From positions 1 through 64,000 of the forward strand of contig JAZULL010000059.1 in assembly GCA_045603085.1 (NCBI GenBank): a DNA stretch of 64,000 bases. Direction: 5' to 3'. Below are positions 1-10,400 of this stretch, one piece after another (the first letter of the stretch is position 1; each line of letters begins with the position of its first letter). The position numbers and the translations under genes are program-made. The notes below the pieces were generated by a model. That model was not told where the DNA came from and did not search any database. It was given only the letters and a program-made list of their open reading frames with translations. Source of the stretch: SVQP01 sp045603085 (lineage in GTDB: Bacteria; Bacillota; Clostridia; Oscillospirales; CAG-272).

Positions 1-24
1 AAAACACCCCGGTGCGGGTGTTTT
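1..24. terminator. Rho-independent-type hairpin at window edge
   Basis: AAAACACCC and GGGTGTTTT form a 9-bp stem around a 6-nt loop, with the A and T tracts forming the base of the stem. It probably terminates a gene lying before the window. No T-run continues beyond the stem, so the direction is uncertain. Confidence 0.5.
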
Positions 25-66
25 GTCGCTCAGGATGACATAAAAGGGATTACCAAATATTGTTCC

Positions 67-95
67 TTGCGCCGAGTGTTGTTTTCTGTTACAAT
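67..95 (+). promoter_or_regulatory. Candidate sigma-A promoter of the SleB-like gene
   Basis: TTGCGC at 67-72 and TACAAT at 90-95 are separated by 17 nt. The start codon of the hydrolase follows 65 nt later. The -35 box is a weak match, so this is a moderate call. Confidence 0.4.
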
Positions 96-160
96 ATTTT
101 TATCGACTCCCTCGGTTTGGTCTGCTTTGTATTCTACGGAAAGGACAATAGACAATACTT

Positions 161-1051
161 ATGAAATTTACCAAACCCAATATAAAAGCTATACTTTCCT
201 CGCCCGTGACGTATGCGGTGTGCGGCGTGGTCAGCCTGACCTCTGTGCTATACAGCGGATGGACGACCTACGACATTACCCACGGGCTGACACCCGGTGC
301 GCGGCATTACATACAGACCGAGCCCATCAAGCCGGATGGCGTGGAAATAGAAATTCCCACCGAACCCGAAATCGAATATGAAATCCCCGAGACAGAGGAT
401 TTTTCGACCTTTACCACCGATCAGGCATTGCAGTTGCCCGAGCAAGCGCCGAGCGATGAGAGCCAGACAACCGTGCCCGAAACCCGTCCCACACAGCCCG
501 AGAGCTCGCAAAAGCCCCAGCAAAGTCAGGGCACGACCAAGCCGCCCGCAACCACAACAAAGCCGCCGCAGACGACGCAGACCCAAAAGCCCGCAGAGAC
601 CACCAAGCCGCAAAGCAAACCCGTCACGGGCTGGAGTGTGACGTATGCGAAGGCCAAGAGCATGGTGAGTGCGGACAGCGCATACGATTATGAGGATCTG
701 TATTGGCTCTCGCGCATTATCTATGCCGAGGCAAGAGGAGAGAGCTTCACGGGACAGATCGGCGTGGGCACGGTGGTACTTAACCGCGTGCGGTCAAGTC
801 AGTTCCCGAATACCGTCAAGGGTGTGGTATTTGATAAAAAGTACGGCACGCAGTTCACCCCCGTGGCCAACGGTGCTATTTATAATACGCCCTCGCAATC
901 GGCCGTGGTAGCGGCAAAGATGTGTCTGGACGGCTACACGCTGTCGGATTCGGTGCTGTATTTTCTCAATCCTTCCATTTCCACCTCATCCTGGATCCAG
1001 AACAACCGCAAATATGCCTTTAAGGTCGGAAATCATGAATTTTATTATTAA
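161..1051 (+). CDS. SleB-like cell-wall hydrolase (membrane-anchored)
   Basis: A 296-residue protein. An N-terminal hydrophobic segment (about residues 13-35) is likely a signal anchor. It is followed by a long Pro/Thr/Gln-rich linker (about 95-165), and then by a Hydrolase_2 (SleB/CwlJ-type) domain from about residue 180 to the end. The domain opens with the family's characteristic IYAEARGES segment, whose Glu is the likely catalytic acid, and continues with VLNRV. SleB-family enzymes cleave peptidoglycan glycan strands, classically spore cortex, but many clostridial members act on vegetative wall. The linker suggests the domain is held away from the membrane. The ATG at 161 has only a weak AAAGGA box upstream. 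It converges on a minus-strand gene and has its own terminator. Confidence 0.85.
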   Translation: MKFTKPNIKAILSSPVTYAVCGVVSLTSVLYSGWTTYDITHGLTPGARHYIQTEPIKPDGVEIEIPTEPEIEYEIPETEDFSTFTTDQALQLPEQAPSDESQTTVPETRPTQPESSQKPQQSQGTTKPPATTTKPPQTTQTQKPAETTKPQSKPVTGWSVTYAKAKSMVSADSAYDYEDLYWLSRIIYAEARGESFTGQIGVGTVVLNRVRSSQFPNTVKGVVFDKKYGTQFTPVANGAIYNTPSQSAVVAAKMCLDGYTLSDSVLYFLNPSISTSSWIQNNRKYAFKVGNHEFYY

Positions 1052-1056
1052 GAAAA

Positions 1057-1083
1057 GGGGCTGCGTCATTTAGACACAGCCCC
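1057..1083. terminator. Terminator between convergent genes
   Basis: GGGGCTGCGTC pairs with GACACAGCCCC with one C-A mismatch around a 5-nt loop, and ACTTTT follows on the plus strand. It sits 5 nt after the stop of the SleB-like gene and faces the convergent DUF6440 gene, so it may serve both strands. Confidence 0.6.
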
Positions 1084-1097
1084 GACTTTTATAAGAT

Positions 1098-1283
1098 TCA
1101 GTCTTCAATCTCCTCAAGGGGAGTGATCACCGGCTTGCCGTCCTGATCCAGCAAGACGGTCAGGCCGCCCGCATAACCGCTGGCGTAAAACAGATAGTTT
1201 ACACCGGTCTGTCTGTCGATCCAGATTTCCATGCTGCCCATGTTCTGGCTGTAAATCTTTTTAAATCTTCTTTTGGTTGCCAT
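1098..1283 (-). CDS. Small DUF6440-like protein
   Basis: A 61-residue protein whose central WIDRQTGVNYLF and GYAGGLTVLLDQDGKPV segments resemble the DUF6440 family of small Firmicutes proteins of unknown function. There is no signal peptide or membrane segment. The start is placed at 1283 rather than at an in-frame ATG 21 nt upstream, because an AAGGAG box lies 6 nt before 1283 inside that longer frame. It is the last gene of the minus-strand run coming from about 6.2 kb, 17 nt after the preceding lipoprotein gene. The function is not known. Confidence 0.7.
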   Translation of the reverse strand: MATKRRFKKIYSQNMGSMEIWIDRQTGVNYLFYASGYAGGLTVLLDQDGKPVITPLEEIED

Positions 1284-1300
1284 AATTTTATCTCCTTGTT

Positions 1301-1525
1301 TCATTCCTGATCATCTTCAGGGAAGTGCAAAGGCCCGTAGGTGGTTTGTTCTTCGGTCGTATCCGGAGTGGGATCAGTCGTCGGTTCCATGATGCTTGTG
1401 GTGCTTTGATCGGGTTGATTAGTCGTGCCGTTTTCGGTATCGTCACCCGATACGGGCGGCTGTACGGTGCAGGAAACAAGACAAAGCAGAGTGATCAAAC
1501 AGAGTAAAAGTGGATATTTTTTCAT
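1301..1525 (-). CDS. Small Thr-rich lipoprotein
   Basis: A 74-residue protein with a lipoprotein signal peptide ending in the lipobox LVSC (about residues 15-18), followed by only a Thr/Pro/Asp/Glu-rich tail. It has no recognisable domain. It would be diacylated on Cys and displayed on the outer face of the membrane. The ATG at 1525 lies one base after the TGA of the upstream glycosidase gene, so translation is probably coupled. A GTG 9 nt further upstream, overlapping that stop, is an alternative start. The composition matches the linkers of the window's other lipoproteins. Confidence 0.65.
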   Translation of the reverse strand: MKKYPLLLCLITLLCLVSCTVQPPVSGDDTENGTTNQPDQSTTSIMEPTTDPTPDTTEEQTTYGPLHFPEDDQE

Positions 1526-1526
1526 A

Positions 1527-3986
1527 TCAGTCACGCTTTTTCATCACAATTGCGGCAAAAATTGCCGTCACAAGTACCAAAATGCTTGCCATCATAGCCG
1601 ACTTACAGCCGGTATTTTCTTCGGTGTGATCAGTTTGAGTGTCGGTGGGCACCTCATCGGTAGGCTCCTGGGTGGTGGGAGGCTCGGTCTGCTCGCTTGC
1701 TTGCACCAGCTCGGCAATCTTGTCGGTCAGAGCGGTGGCGTCTGCCTGCAGGGCATTCAGAGCCGTATTTGCATCATTCAGAAGCGTTTGCGCGGTATCA
1801 ACGTCGTCCGTCAGGGTTTGCACAGAGGTATTTGCGGTATCAATGGCAGTCAGCGAGGTATTGATGCTTGTTACAAGCTCCTGAGCTTGCGCATACAATG
1901 CCGAAGTCTGCTCGTTTTTGTTGGCGATCTCGCTCATTTCAGCCAGAGAAGCGTCTGCCTGGGTCGCCAGCGCCTTTGCAGAGCTCAGAATGGAGCCGAT
2001 CTCATTTTTAGCGTTGAATACGGCTGTGAGCTTTTGCTTGAAGGCACCGAAATCCGCAATACAGCCCTCGGGAACGTAGCCCTCGGTCAGCTTCTGAGCA
2101 TCTGCCTCGGTCTTGGCAAAGGCGATCATCGAGAAGGTCATGGTATCACCCTTGTTGGCATTGCCGTCAACGATGTCCAGACGCAGGTTGTTGATCGGAC
2201 CGCTCCAGCCCTTCTGCTTGGACATATCAATGACGTAATAGTCCCATTCGCCGCCGCCCTTGACGTTATACCAAACGGTCTGGCCGCCCACAGCACCCAT
2301 GACAGAGCCGCAGGCATAGAAGATGGCCGAGCGGACGGTGCCGGTTTTGCTGGTCTTTGCACGCAGGACGATGTATTTATAATCGTCTGCGCTGACCTGG
2401 GAAAGCGAGGTCAGGTCAACTGCGGCGTAGGGGTCGCCGCTGTTCTGGGTCAGGGTGACCACCATACCGCCCTGTTCTGCGTCATACGCAGTGGAAACGG
2501 CGTTGTGACCGCCCATAAAGTCGTTCATCAGCTCGCCGCACAGGTATTCGGACGAGATATCCTTGTAGTCAAACAGGGGGTATTCGATGTAGGAAAGGTC
2601 GCCCTGCGCCTGGCAGACGGGCTGGTCGTTCCATACAAAGCCGATGCCGTTGATAACGCCACGTACAGAGCTGCCAATGATATTGCCGGCGTTATCCTTA
2701 AGGGGATCGGAGCCCTTGTTACGAACCGTGTAGGTGGTGCCGCTCTCGCCCTCGGACATGGTCACGAAGGTAGAGGATCCGCCGCCGTCCATGTAGAATA
2801 CGCTGTTATAGCCCAGCTCGCGGCAGAATTGCAGACCCTGCGAGAATTTCAGACCCCAGTACTTACCGCTGACCTGTGCGTTGATGGTCAGAAGCATGAC
2901 AGAGCCGTCGTTCTTGTAGCCGATCAGGGTGGTGGGATATTCCGAGGTATCGCCGTTGGCAAGAGAGATCTTGCCGTCGTTGAGCACGATCATATGGCCG
3001 CCGATGGCGTCCTCGACGTTCTGCCACAGCTCGGTGTTGCCCAGTCTGTCGGTCAGGGTCAGATCAAAGGAAACGGTGTCGCCTACTGCGAAATGATCCT
3101 TGACCTTGTTGGTTGCGCTTCCGCGCGCGGTCAGAACCACGTTATTGGCGTTGAACGCAGGACGGGTAGAGGAGTTGGCGGGATAGATGGCCTTGACCGT
3201 GCCCTTGACCGTGCCGGTCAGGGTAAATGCAGAGGAATCCACCTCGATCTCGATCTCGTATGCGTCGGAAAGGGCATAGTTGGTGTCGTTGCAGCGGTAG
3301 TTGTAAACGATCAGGGAGTTCCATGCAGGCAGGCGGTTGATACCGTCTGCGGCGGTGGAGTAATTCTTGGTCTCGTTCTTGACCGTGATGTCCACAATGG
3401 GAGTGCCGACCAGGGGCTGATTGTCATAGGTAATACCAAAGGAGGCCTTGTCAGGGCTGGTCGTACCCTTTTCGGCGTTGGTAGCTGCGTAGTTTTCCAT
3501 ACCGATCTGCTGGGTTGCCCAGATCTCGCCGTCCAGCATGGTAAAGCCGCGCGGAACCTTGAGCAGCTTGGTGGTCACCTCGGAATTACTGTGCACGGTG
3601 GTCATAAACAGGTCGCCGTTGACAGCGGCAAGAACGGTCTGTCCGGGGTTTTCCTTGTTGTAATTTGAGGAAGCAGTCATCATCGTCGAGGTGCTGACCA
3701 CGTACTGACCGCCCTTAAGTACCTCAAGGGACAGGTTGGTGTTGGAAAGGTCACCGTAAGCGACCCAGGCTTCCTTATCACCGTAGGTGCCGGCCAGCGT
3801 GATCTTTTGTACGGTTACGCCGGTCTTGGTGCCGTCGGCGAGTGTGATCTCCTCGATTTCTCTGCCAACCTCACCGGACAGCGTACCGACCGGGTTGACC
3901 TCCTCGTCGTCGGCAGTTGCGCTGAACGGAACGAAAACAGAAAGACAAAGGGTCAGACTCAAAACGACTAAAAGTAGCTTTTTCAT
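1527..3986 (-). CDS. Exported phosphodiester glycosidase with DPY module and GCKSA tail
   Basis: An 819-residue exported protein. A Sec signal peptide (1-25) precedes a phosphodiester glycosidase (NAGPA-like) domain at about 95-450, recognised by the YMDGGGSS active-site segment near residue 400 and the preceding GGHMIVLNDGK. The family removes sugar caps from phosphodiester-linked glycans. One DPY module (about 490-630) follows, then a helical, probably coiled-coil stretch (about 640-770), a Thr/Pro/Glu linker, and a tail with GCKSA (about 792), a hydrophobic segment and KKRD. The tail looks like a cell-surface sorting or anchoring signal, not LPXTG. The start overlaps the upstream stop by 4 nt (ATGA). 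The substrate is unknown; the sequence would also fit an exopolysaccharide-acting enzyme. Confidence 0.8.
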   Translation of the reverse strand: MKKLLLVVLSLTLCLSVFVPFSATADDEEVNPVGTLSGEVGREIEEITLADGTKTGVTVQKITLAGTYGDKEAWVAYGDLSNTNLSLEVLKGGQYVVSTSTMMTASSNYNKENPGQTVLAAVNGDLFMTTVHSNSEVTTKLLKVPRGFTMLDGEIWATQQIGMENYAATNAEKGTTSPDKASFGITYDNQPLVGTPIVDITVKNETKNYSTAADGINRLPAWNSLIVYNYRCNDTNYALSDAYEIEIEVDSSAFTLTGTVKGTVKAIYPANSSTRPAFNANNVVLTARGSATNKVKDHFAVGDTVSFDLTLTDRLGNTELWQNVEDAIGGHMIVLNDGKISLANGDTSEYPTTLIGYKNDGSVMLLTINAQVSGKYWGLKFSQGLQFCRELGYNSVFYMDGGGSSTFVTMSEGESGTTYTVRNKGSDPLKDNAGNIIGSSVRGVINGIGFVWNDQPVCQAQGDLSYIEYPLFDYKDISSEYLCGELMNDFMGGHNAVSTAYDAEQGGMVVTLTQNSGDPYAAVDLTSLSQVSADDYKYIVLRAKTSKTGTVRSAIFYACGSVMGAVGGQTVWYNVKGGGEWDYYVIDMSKQKGWSGPINNLRLDIVDGNANKGDTMTFSMIAFAKTEADAQKLTEGYVPEGCIADFGAFKQKLTAVFNAKNEIGSILSSAKALATQADASLAEMSEIANKNEQTSALYAQAQELVTSINTSLTAIDTANTSVQTLTDDVDTAQTLLNDANTALNALQADATALTDKIAELVQASEQTEPPTTQEPTDEVPTDTQTDHTEENTGCKSAMMASILVLVTAIFAAIVMKKRD

Positions 3987-6157
3987 GATCTATCTCCTTT
4001 TTTTGTTTTGGTTTTGAACGCAAGTAAGGTCAGTGCGGGTAAGAGCAGCATAAAGGGAAGGGCAAGTGCGCCCTTGCAGCCCTGGGTGCCGGGGTGATTG
4101 CCGGTGCCGTCATCGGGCACGGTCTGCTCGGGCGGGATATATTCCAGCCCCGGGCCTTGGGTGGGTATTTCAATGGTGGGGGCTTCGGTCACGGGCTTGG
4201 TGGTCTGCTCGTCCTCGATGAACCCGCCCTGTTCTGTAATGATGCCGTGCTGTGCGGCATATTTCAGCCATGCACTCTCATCGGTAAAGAACAGCATATC
4301 CGAAATGCACACCGTCTGTCCTGCGGAGATCTGGGATGCTACGTCCAGTCGCATGCCCAGAATGTTCTGCGTCCAATGCGGCTTGTCGGTCATATCGTAA
4401 ACGAGATATTCCCATCCATTGCCCTTAAATCCGGCACCGATGCTTCTGGTGCCCTCGGCATAGTTGAAGCCGCCCGAATAGTAATAGAGCACGAAATTCT
4501 GCCCTTGGATCTCCTTATCGGCCATAATACGGAGCACAATGTACTTGTATTTATCCGCGCTGAGCATTTTTGTGCCCGAAAGGGCGGCGTAGGTCTGCAG
4601 ATCAAAGCTGACAAAGGGGTCGTTGGTGGTTTCGGTTGCGCTGATCAGCGCGTGACCGTATTCGTTAAAGCTGACCTTGACCTTGTTTTCATCCGTAAAG
4701 CAGGGGGCAAGACTGTCGTCAAACCAAGTGATAATGTCCGATAGCCCCGAGGGTGCACGACCCTCTTCCTTGTATTTGTCTACGGGCGCACTGCCTTCGT
4801 GGAAGATCTCAAACGGAGCAGCTGCCGCGGCCTTTGCACTCTCATAATCGGGATAGAAACCGACAGAGGCGATATTGGCGTAGTCGGAGGTCTTGGCGTG
4901 ATTGTCAATAAAGTCAAATCGCATGCCGTGGATCTGACCCACCCAATTTTCCTCCTCGTGAAGCGGAATGATATATCTGTGCCAATTGCCGTCGTTTGTG
5001 GCCGCGAATGCGATATGGCTGTCACCCGACGGGCCGCGGATCGAACCTGCGCACAAAAACAGACGGAAAAGTCCCTGCGAGTTGGTGGATGGGGTCTGCG
5101 CCGTGATCACGGCGTAGCGATAGTGATCGGCACTGACGGAAATTTCTTTGGTATCTTTCAGGTAAGAGCTGATGTTGAAGTAAATGTAGGGGTCGTTTGT
5201 GTCCTCGGTGGGATACATTTTGGTGTAAGTGCCCACCGTGTCGTCGCTGACGAGAGTCGCCGTCGCTCTGTTCATGCCGCCTAAATACTCATAAGGTGTC
5301 AGCGTCATGTGAATGACAAGGTCGCCCGTGTAGTAATCGGGGGCGTTGTAGTAAAGGCGGATATATGAGACGGTCACGGCCCTATCGGCCTGCAGCGTCA
5401 CGTTTCCGGCATAGGTAACGTCAGAGAGGTCAAAGGTATGCACAAAACCACCCTCGGTGGGCTGTGCGGCAGAGGTTTGGGTAAAACGATGGGGGGAGGT
5501 CCGGTCGGTACAGGACAGCGTCAGCGTTGTCGCATCGGTGTCACTGAGCACCTCGACGCGCTCAAAAAGCCCTAAATTATGTGCACCCAGATCCACCGAT
5601 GCATTTGCTGACAGCGTCAGCGAATCCTTTGCACCAAGGCGCTTGGGATTGATCTGTCTGTAGGTGGCGGTCTCGGTGTCCACGTTTCCGACGGTAACGT
5701 TGAGCATGGCCAGCACGTTCAGCTCGTCACCCTGCTCGGTGATGCCGCGCACGAAGATATCGTATACGCCGTCGATCAGTCCCTGCACGTCAAACACAAT
5801 GCGAAAGCCTGCCGTGCGGTAGGTGTTGGGGCAGTACGATTTGACATCCTCTCTGGCTTGCACCGCATCGTTATCGCGAATCCAGGTCTTGCCGCCGTCC
5901 AACGTATAGAGATAATAGGCCATTTGTCGGTCGGCTTTGATCCAGCCTGTGATCACGGGCTCGGCGTCCCTGCCGTATGAGGCATCACGAATAATGGCGG
6001 GGGTGTTTTGGGACACCGTGTTCACGGGATGATCCACGGTGATTCTGTAGCTGCGCAGGGTATCCGCCTGCACGCCGATGCAGGCAAGGGTAATGAGCAG
6101 CACGGTACACAGAAGTGCACAGCCTGCACGGTATATGTAAGAAGAGTTTTTGATCAT
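3983..6157 (-). CDS. Exported protein with two DPY modules and GCKGA tail
   Basis: A 724-residue exported protein of unknown function. The signal peptide (about 1-32) is followed by beta-rich sequence with a WxR-type sugar-binding look, then two copies of the DPY module (about 320-435 and 510-632). Each copy has a [N/G]DP[Y/F] motif, a YKYxVL strand, a W-Y strand and an MRxD strand. A Thr/Pro linker leads to GCKGA, a hydrophobic stretch and a KTKTKKGDRS end. The ATG at 6157 is preferred because GGAGGAG lies 4 nt upstream; the longer frame would need a TTG. It is translationally coupled to the downstream glycosidase. It is probably a surface carbohydrate-binding or adhesion protein. Confidence 0.7.
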   Translation of the reverse strand: MIKNSSYIYRAGCALLCTVLLITLACIGVQADTLRSYRITVDHPVNTVSQNTPAIIRDASYGRDAEPVITGWIKADRQMAYYLYTLDGGKTWIRDNDAVQAREDVKSYCPNTYRTAGFRIVFDVQGLIDGVYDIFVRGITEQGDELNVLAMLNVTVGNVDTETATYRQINPKRLGAKDSLTLSANASVDLGAHNLGLFERVEVLSDTDATTLTLSCTDRTSPHRFTQTSAAQPTEGGFVHTFDLSDVTYAGNVTLQADRAVTVSYIRLYYNAPDYYTGDLVIHMTLTPYEYLGGMNRATATLVSDDTVGTYTKMYPTEDTNDPYIYFNISSYLKDTKEISVSADHYRYAVITAQTPSTNSQGLFRLFLCAGSIRGPSGDSHIAFAATNDGNWHRYIIPLHEEENWVGQIHGMRFDFIDNHAKTSDYANIASVGFYPDYESAKAAAAAPFEIFHEGSAPVDKYKEEGRAPSGLSDIITWFDDSLAPCFTDENKVKVSFNEYGHALISATETTNDPFVSFDLQTYAALSGTKMLSADKYKYIVLRIMADKEIQGQNFVLYYYSGGFNYAEGTRSIGAGFKGNGWEYLVYDMTDKPHWTQNILGMRLDVASQISAGQTVCISDMLFFTDESAWLKYAAQHGIITEQGGFIEDEQTTKPVTEAPTIEIPTQGPGLEYIPPEQTVPDDGTGNHPGTQGCKGALALPFMLLLPALTLLAFKTKTKKGDRS

Positions 6158-6279
6158 ACGCTCCTCCAAAAATACAATACTTCAGTTTATATTATACAAC
6201 AAGATTTCCGATATGCATAGAGGGTGCGGGGATTTTTTCGGTTTTGACGGATAATTTCGGGACATTGCACAAAGAAAAA

Positions 6280-6307
6280 GCCCGCGTATCCAAACGGATA
6301 CGCGGGC
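6280..6307 (-). terminator. Strong Rho-independent terminator
   Basis: A perfect 12-bp stem, GCCCGCGTATCC with GGATACGCGGGC, around a 4-nt loop. On the minus strand it is followed by CTTTTTCTTTG. It ends the transcript of the 297-residue DPY protein gene and separates it from the next minus-strand gene. Confidence 0.85.
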
Positions 6308-6339
6308 AAATTGTTTGTTTTCAGTTATGGTTTAAAGGA

Positions 6340-7197
6340 TTAGTCCTTCTTCTTGATGCAAACAGCACCCAGAGCGATCATGGCAACCAGAGCGGTTACG
6401 CTGATGATAGAGCCACAGCTCTTCTCGGGCTCGGTGGTTGCGGGAGGAGCGGTCTGAATCTCAGAGGTGGGAGCCTCGGTCTCTTCCTCGGTGGTATCAT
6501 CCTCAGTATCCTCGGGAGTGGTGTCCTCTTCCTCGTCGTAGCCTGCGTATGCAAGAGCCTCTTCCTCGGTTGCGAAGAATGCCATTTCGTACAGGTAAAT
6601 GACGGTCTCCTCATCGGCGCCCATGGGGTCAAATCTGAAGCTGTTGTAGTTGCCTTCGCAGTCGCCGGTCAGGTCGTAGATGATGTACTCGATCTCACCG
6701 GTACCCTCACAAGGATAGTCGGTTACGGTAGCGTAAGCAGGGTCTGCACCGTTAACGGTGCCTGCGCAGTAGAACAGCTCGAAATCGTCAACGTAGCCTT
6801 CGATCTTGAGCTTGAAAACAACGAAGGGGTAGGACTGAGAATCCAGGTGCTCAAGGTCTGCCTTTCTGATGTACTGGGAATACTGAATGTAGAAGTAGGG
6901 GTCGCCGGGATCATTGATCAGAACTCTTGCGCCTTCCCACTCGGACTTAAAGAAGGTCTTGTTAACGCCGTTTGGAGCGCTCAGAAGTCTCCAAGCCTTG
7001 CAATCATCGTTGAAGATCAGCAGGGTGTTGGAATAAGAGGGAGCAGCCTCTTCGGTGGTATCTTCGACAGTAGTGCCGTCAACGTAGGTGTTTTCCTCGG
7101 TGGTTTCTTCGGTAGTCTCTTCAGCTGCGATTGCGGTCAGTGCGAAGCAGGAAGCAACCATCAGCAGAGAAAGAACCAGAGCCAGTAATTTCTTCAT
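6340..7197 (-). CDS. Small exported DPY-module protein with CGS tail
   Basis: A 285-residue exported protein. The signal peptide ends near AIAA (about 20-23) and is followed by a Thr/Glu repeat region. A single DPY module lies at about 95-212, with GDPYFYIQYSQY, YPFVVFKLKI, EYIIYDLTG, FRFDPMG and MAFFATEEEA as its successive strands. A Glu/Thr-rich linker leads to SCGSIIS, a hydrophobic helix and KKKD. It is the minimal version of the architecture shared with its neighbours. The start at 7197 is set by AAAGGAG 9 nt upstream. It has its own promoter and terminator. No enzymatic domain is visible, so it is likely a surface-displayed binding protein. Confidence 0.7.
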   Translation of the reverse strand: MKKLLALVLSLLMVASCFALTAIAAEETTEETTEENTYVDGTTVEDTTEEAAPSYSNTLLIFNDDCKAWRLLSAPNGVNKTFFKSEWEGARVLINDPGDPYFYIQYSQYIRKADLEHLDSQSYPFVVFKLKIEGYVDDFELFYCAGTVNGADPAYATVTDYPCEGTGEIEYIIYDLTGDCEGNYNSFRFDPMGADEETVIYLYEMAFFATEEEALAYAGYDEEEDTTPEDTEDDTTEEETEAPTSEIQTAPPATTEPEKSCGSIISVTALVAMIALGAVCIKKKD

Positions 7198-7238
7198 GGT
7201 TATAATCTCCTTTAATAAAGAATATTTGGACATTTATC

Positions 7239-7267
7239 ATTTTATACTATTTTTTCGGAATTGTCAA
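7239..7267 (-). promoter_or_regulatory. Promoter of the 285-residue DPY protein gene
   Basis: On the minus strand, TTGACA (7262-7267) is followed after 17 nt by TAAAAT (7239-7244); an overlapping TATAAA lies 15 nt from the -35. It lies 42 nt upstream of the start codon. Confidence 0.6.
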
Positions 7268-7345
7268 CAGACTGACGGTATTTTTCGTGACAAAATCGAA
7301 AAAGTGGTCACAAAAAGCCAATAAAAACCCGTAAATCGAAAGAAA

Positions 7346-7367
7346 GGGAGCCGCTTTCGCGGCTCCC
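7346..7367 (-). terminator. Terminator of the 1076-residue DPY protein gene
   Basis: GGGAGCCGC pairs with GCGGCTCCC around a 4-nt loop. On the minus strand it is followed by TTTCTTTC. It lies 34 nt beyond the stop codon of the large exported protein. Confidence 0.75.
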
Positions 7368-7401
7368 CGTATGGGTGAATTGGTTAGTTGAGTCCTAAGA
7401 A

Positions 7402-10400
7402 TCAGTCCTTCTTCTTGAAGCAAACTGCGCCAAGAGCGATCATGGAAGCAAGAGCCAGAACGGTGCCTGCTGCCAGAGCGGACTTACAGCCCTTCTTTGG
7501 CTCTTCGGGCTCGGTGGTAATTTCCTCGGAGCCGTCGGGAGCGGTGGTCTGGTCGTCGGTGTTGTCGGTGTTGTCGGGAGCGGTGGTATCGTTGCCGGGA
7601 TCCTGCGTGGTGTCGTCACCGGGATCTGTGGTGGTGTCGTCGGTAGAGTCCTCGGGAATTTCGGTGTAAACTGCGTTTACAACGACGTCCTTGCCCAGCT
7701 CGAATGCTTCCCATTCACCGGTATAGCCTTCCTTTGCGGGAACGCCGGGAACGGTAATGGACTCGGTGCCTTCTCTGTAGCGGATCTCCCTGACAACAAC
7801 GTCGTCAGCCATAAAGGTTACGGTGTAGAACTTGGGAGCAGTCCATACCTGTTCGTCAAACGCCTCAAAGTCGCCCACGGTCTTGAAGAAGCCAACGTAA
7901 GCTACGTCGATGGTGCCGGGGTAACGCAGGAAGTCGAAGCGGAAGTAATCAAGAGAAACGGTGCCGTCCTCGTTGACCTGCAGCTTGCCGGGATAGCCGG
8001 GAGCGTTTGCAACGTCAGCCAGATTGACGTAAGCGGTGTGCCATTCACCGTCGTTCTGGATGGGATCGACGAATTTCAGCCAGTCGTCGCCGGACAGATC
8101 GCCCTTACCGATAAAGCACTCGTTGTGCATTTCGTGTGCCAGGTCGGAGGTGGTTCTGTATCTGATGGCCAGGATCGGACCAACGGTCAGGTTTGCGCCG
8201 TGCAAGAGGAAGAAGCTGGGGTCAGCGCCGTTGCAGGAAAGGCTCATGTAGCCCTCGTCGTAGTTGTAGATGCCTGCAGCGTCGGTCACGCCCATGGTGG
8301 TAAACAGACCTTCGCCGTCGAAGATATAGCCTTCTACGGTTGCGGGATCAACGGGAGTAGCGGGAGCAACACCCTCGTCAGCAGCGGCAGCAGCCTCTGC
8401 AGCGGCGGCGTTGGAGTAGAAAGCGATATAGGAAATGTCGATGGAGTCGCCGGCGGTAACAGTGGGGCTGTCCAGCGGGTCGAAGCGGAAATTCTGCAGG
8501 GTCTGACCGTACAGATCGCCCCAGACTGCAGAAGCGTCAACAATGGTGGTGTGCCACTGGCCGTCGTTGTTATAGGTAATGTTGGTATGCGTCTTTTCAA
8601 AGGGATTTGCCCAATTGTAGCCGCCCGAGGTAGCGGTGAAGAATTCACCGTTGGTCTGGCTGGTGGTTCTGTACTTGATGACCACGTAGCGCAGCTGGTT
8701 AGCGTAGGCGGTGGGAGCGTTGCCTAACGTCAGGTAGGGGTCGCCCTCGGTTGCCTTAAAGGTTACGTAGCCGTTAGCGGGATCGTGCTCGCCCAGCTCG
8801 ACGTGAGTCATGGTGGCAAAGCCGTAGGTTGCGGCGGGATCGGTCAGCCACAGCGAGAAATCGTATACGAATACGGGGGACATGGAGTGCATGTTGCCGA
8901 TGTCTACCAGAGAATCGGTAGCGGCGTCGTAAACGGTCTCATCCTTGGTGATTCTGTTGAGCGTAGTAGCAACGGATGCGTTGGCAGACGCTTCACGAAG
9001 CGCGGTGGACTTGTAAATGCCGATGTAAGCGACGTCGATCGAGCCTACAAAGTTGATAGCCAGATCTGCAATCGCATCAAGACCTGCGGTATCCAGGTCA
9101 ACGTAAGCAACGTTCCACAGGCCGTCGGTTGCAAGAGCAACAGCCTCGCTGTTGTTAACGGACAGGGTAGCGTCTGCGGTGTTGGTTCTGTAGATCACGG
9201 CAACGTACTTGAATGCGGGATTGAGGTTTACGCCAACGTTGGTCATGGCAGCACCCTCGGCGGTTGCAACTGCCTTGACGTAGCCGGGAGCAGCCTTGAT
9301 CACCGAAGCGTCAGCGGTGGGCAGGAAGTCGATCTCCTCGGAGCCGGTGGTCAGATCCCAGATCAGCTGTGCGGGATTTGCCGCAACGTAATAGCCCATA
9401 AAGCCGGTGGAAACGAGGTTGCCGTCAACGTAGAATTCCACGTCGGGGTTGACGGATTCATTCGCACCCTTGGGGGTAATGGTGCCGTCGATGGGAGCAA
9501 ACTGCAGGTAAACGTCACCCTTGACTGCGCCTGCGGGAAGGTCGATGGTCACGTCCTGATTATCTGCCAGGCCGGTTACCTCGGTGCTCCATACGGGTCT
9601 TGTGGAGGTGGTGGTTGCAAGGTCGGTGTTCCATGCAAATGCTTCAACCTTCATCTTGTCGGTAGAGCCGCTGTAGGTTGCAAGGCTTTGAATGGTAAAG
9701 GAGTACAGACCGTCGCAAGCGTCGAGGTGTACGCCGAATTTTCTGTCGCCGGTTCCGTTTTCAAACAGAACGCCGGTGTTACCGGTACCGACTGCCACGG
9801 TGGAGAGGTCCATGTGGATGGTGCCGGTCAGGGTCACGCACTGATAGTTGTCGTTTCTTGCCTGAACCGAAACGGTGTGCACACCGCCGGACAGGGTGTT
9901 GGTGGGAATGACGAGATTTTCAAAAGCGCCGTTCTCGCCTGCCTCATAGGAAGCGGCGGTCCAGGTAGAACCGTTGATCGAGTAGAACCAGGAGGTCCAT
10001 GCGCCGGTGGGGATGGTGAGCGCACCGCTCAGCACAACGTCCTCGCCGATATTCACGGAAGGAATACCGTTTGCAAAGGGGTTGGTGGTCAGATCCAGCG
10101 TGTACTGGTCCGGGGAGAGCTCCTCTGCGCTGAAGAATTCGATGCTCTGAATGTCCACGGTGCAGCCCGAAGCGTTGCCGCCGGTGAAGGGGTCAAGACG
10201 GAATAACTGCAGCGCATTGGAGTGCTGAGGATTCTGGGTCAGGTCAAGGATCACGGAGTGCCACTCGCCGTCGTTGACGTAGTCGTAAGAGAGGCAGAAG
10301 AAGGAGCCGGAGTTCAGGAAGTATTCGCCCAGCGTGCAAGCGCCGGAGGTTCTGTAGGTGATCTTCATGAATTGGCTCTGGCCGATTTCTGCAACCTTTG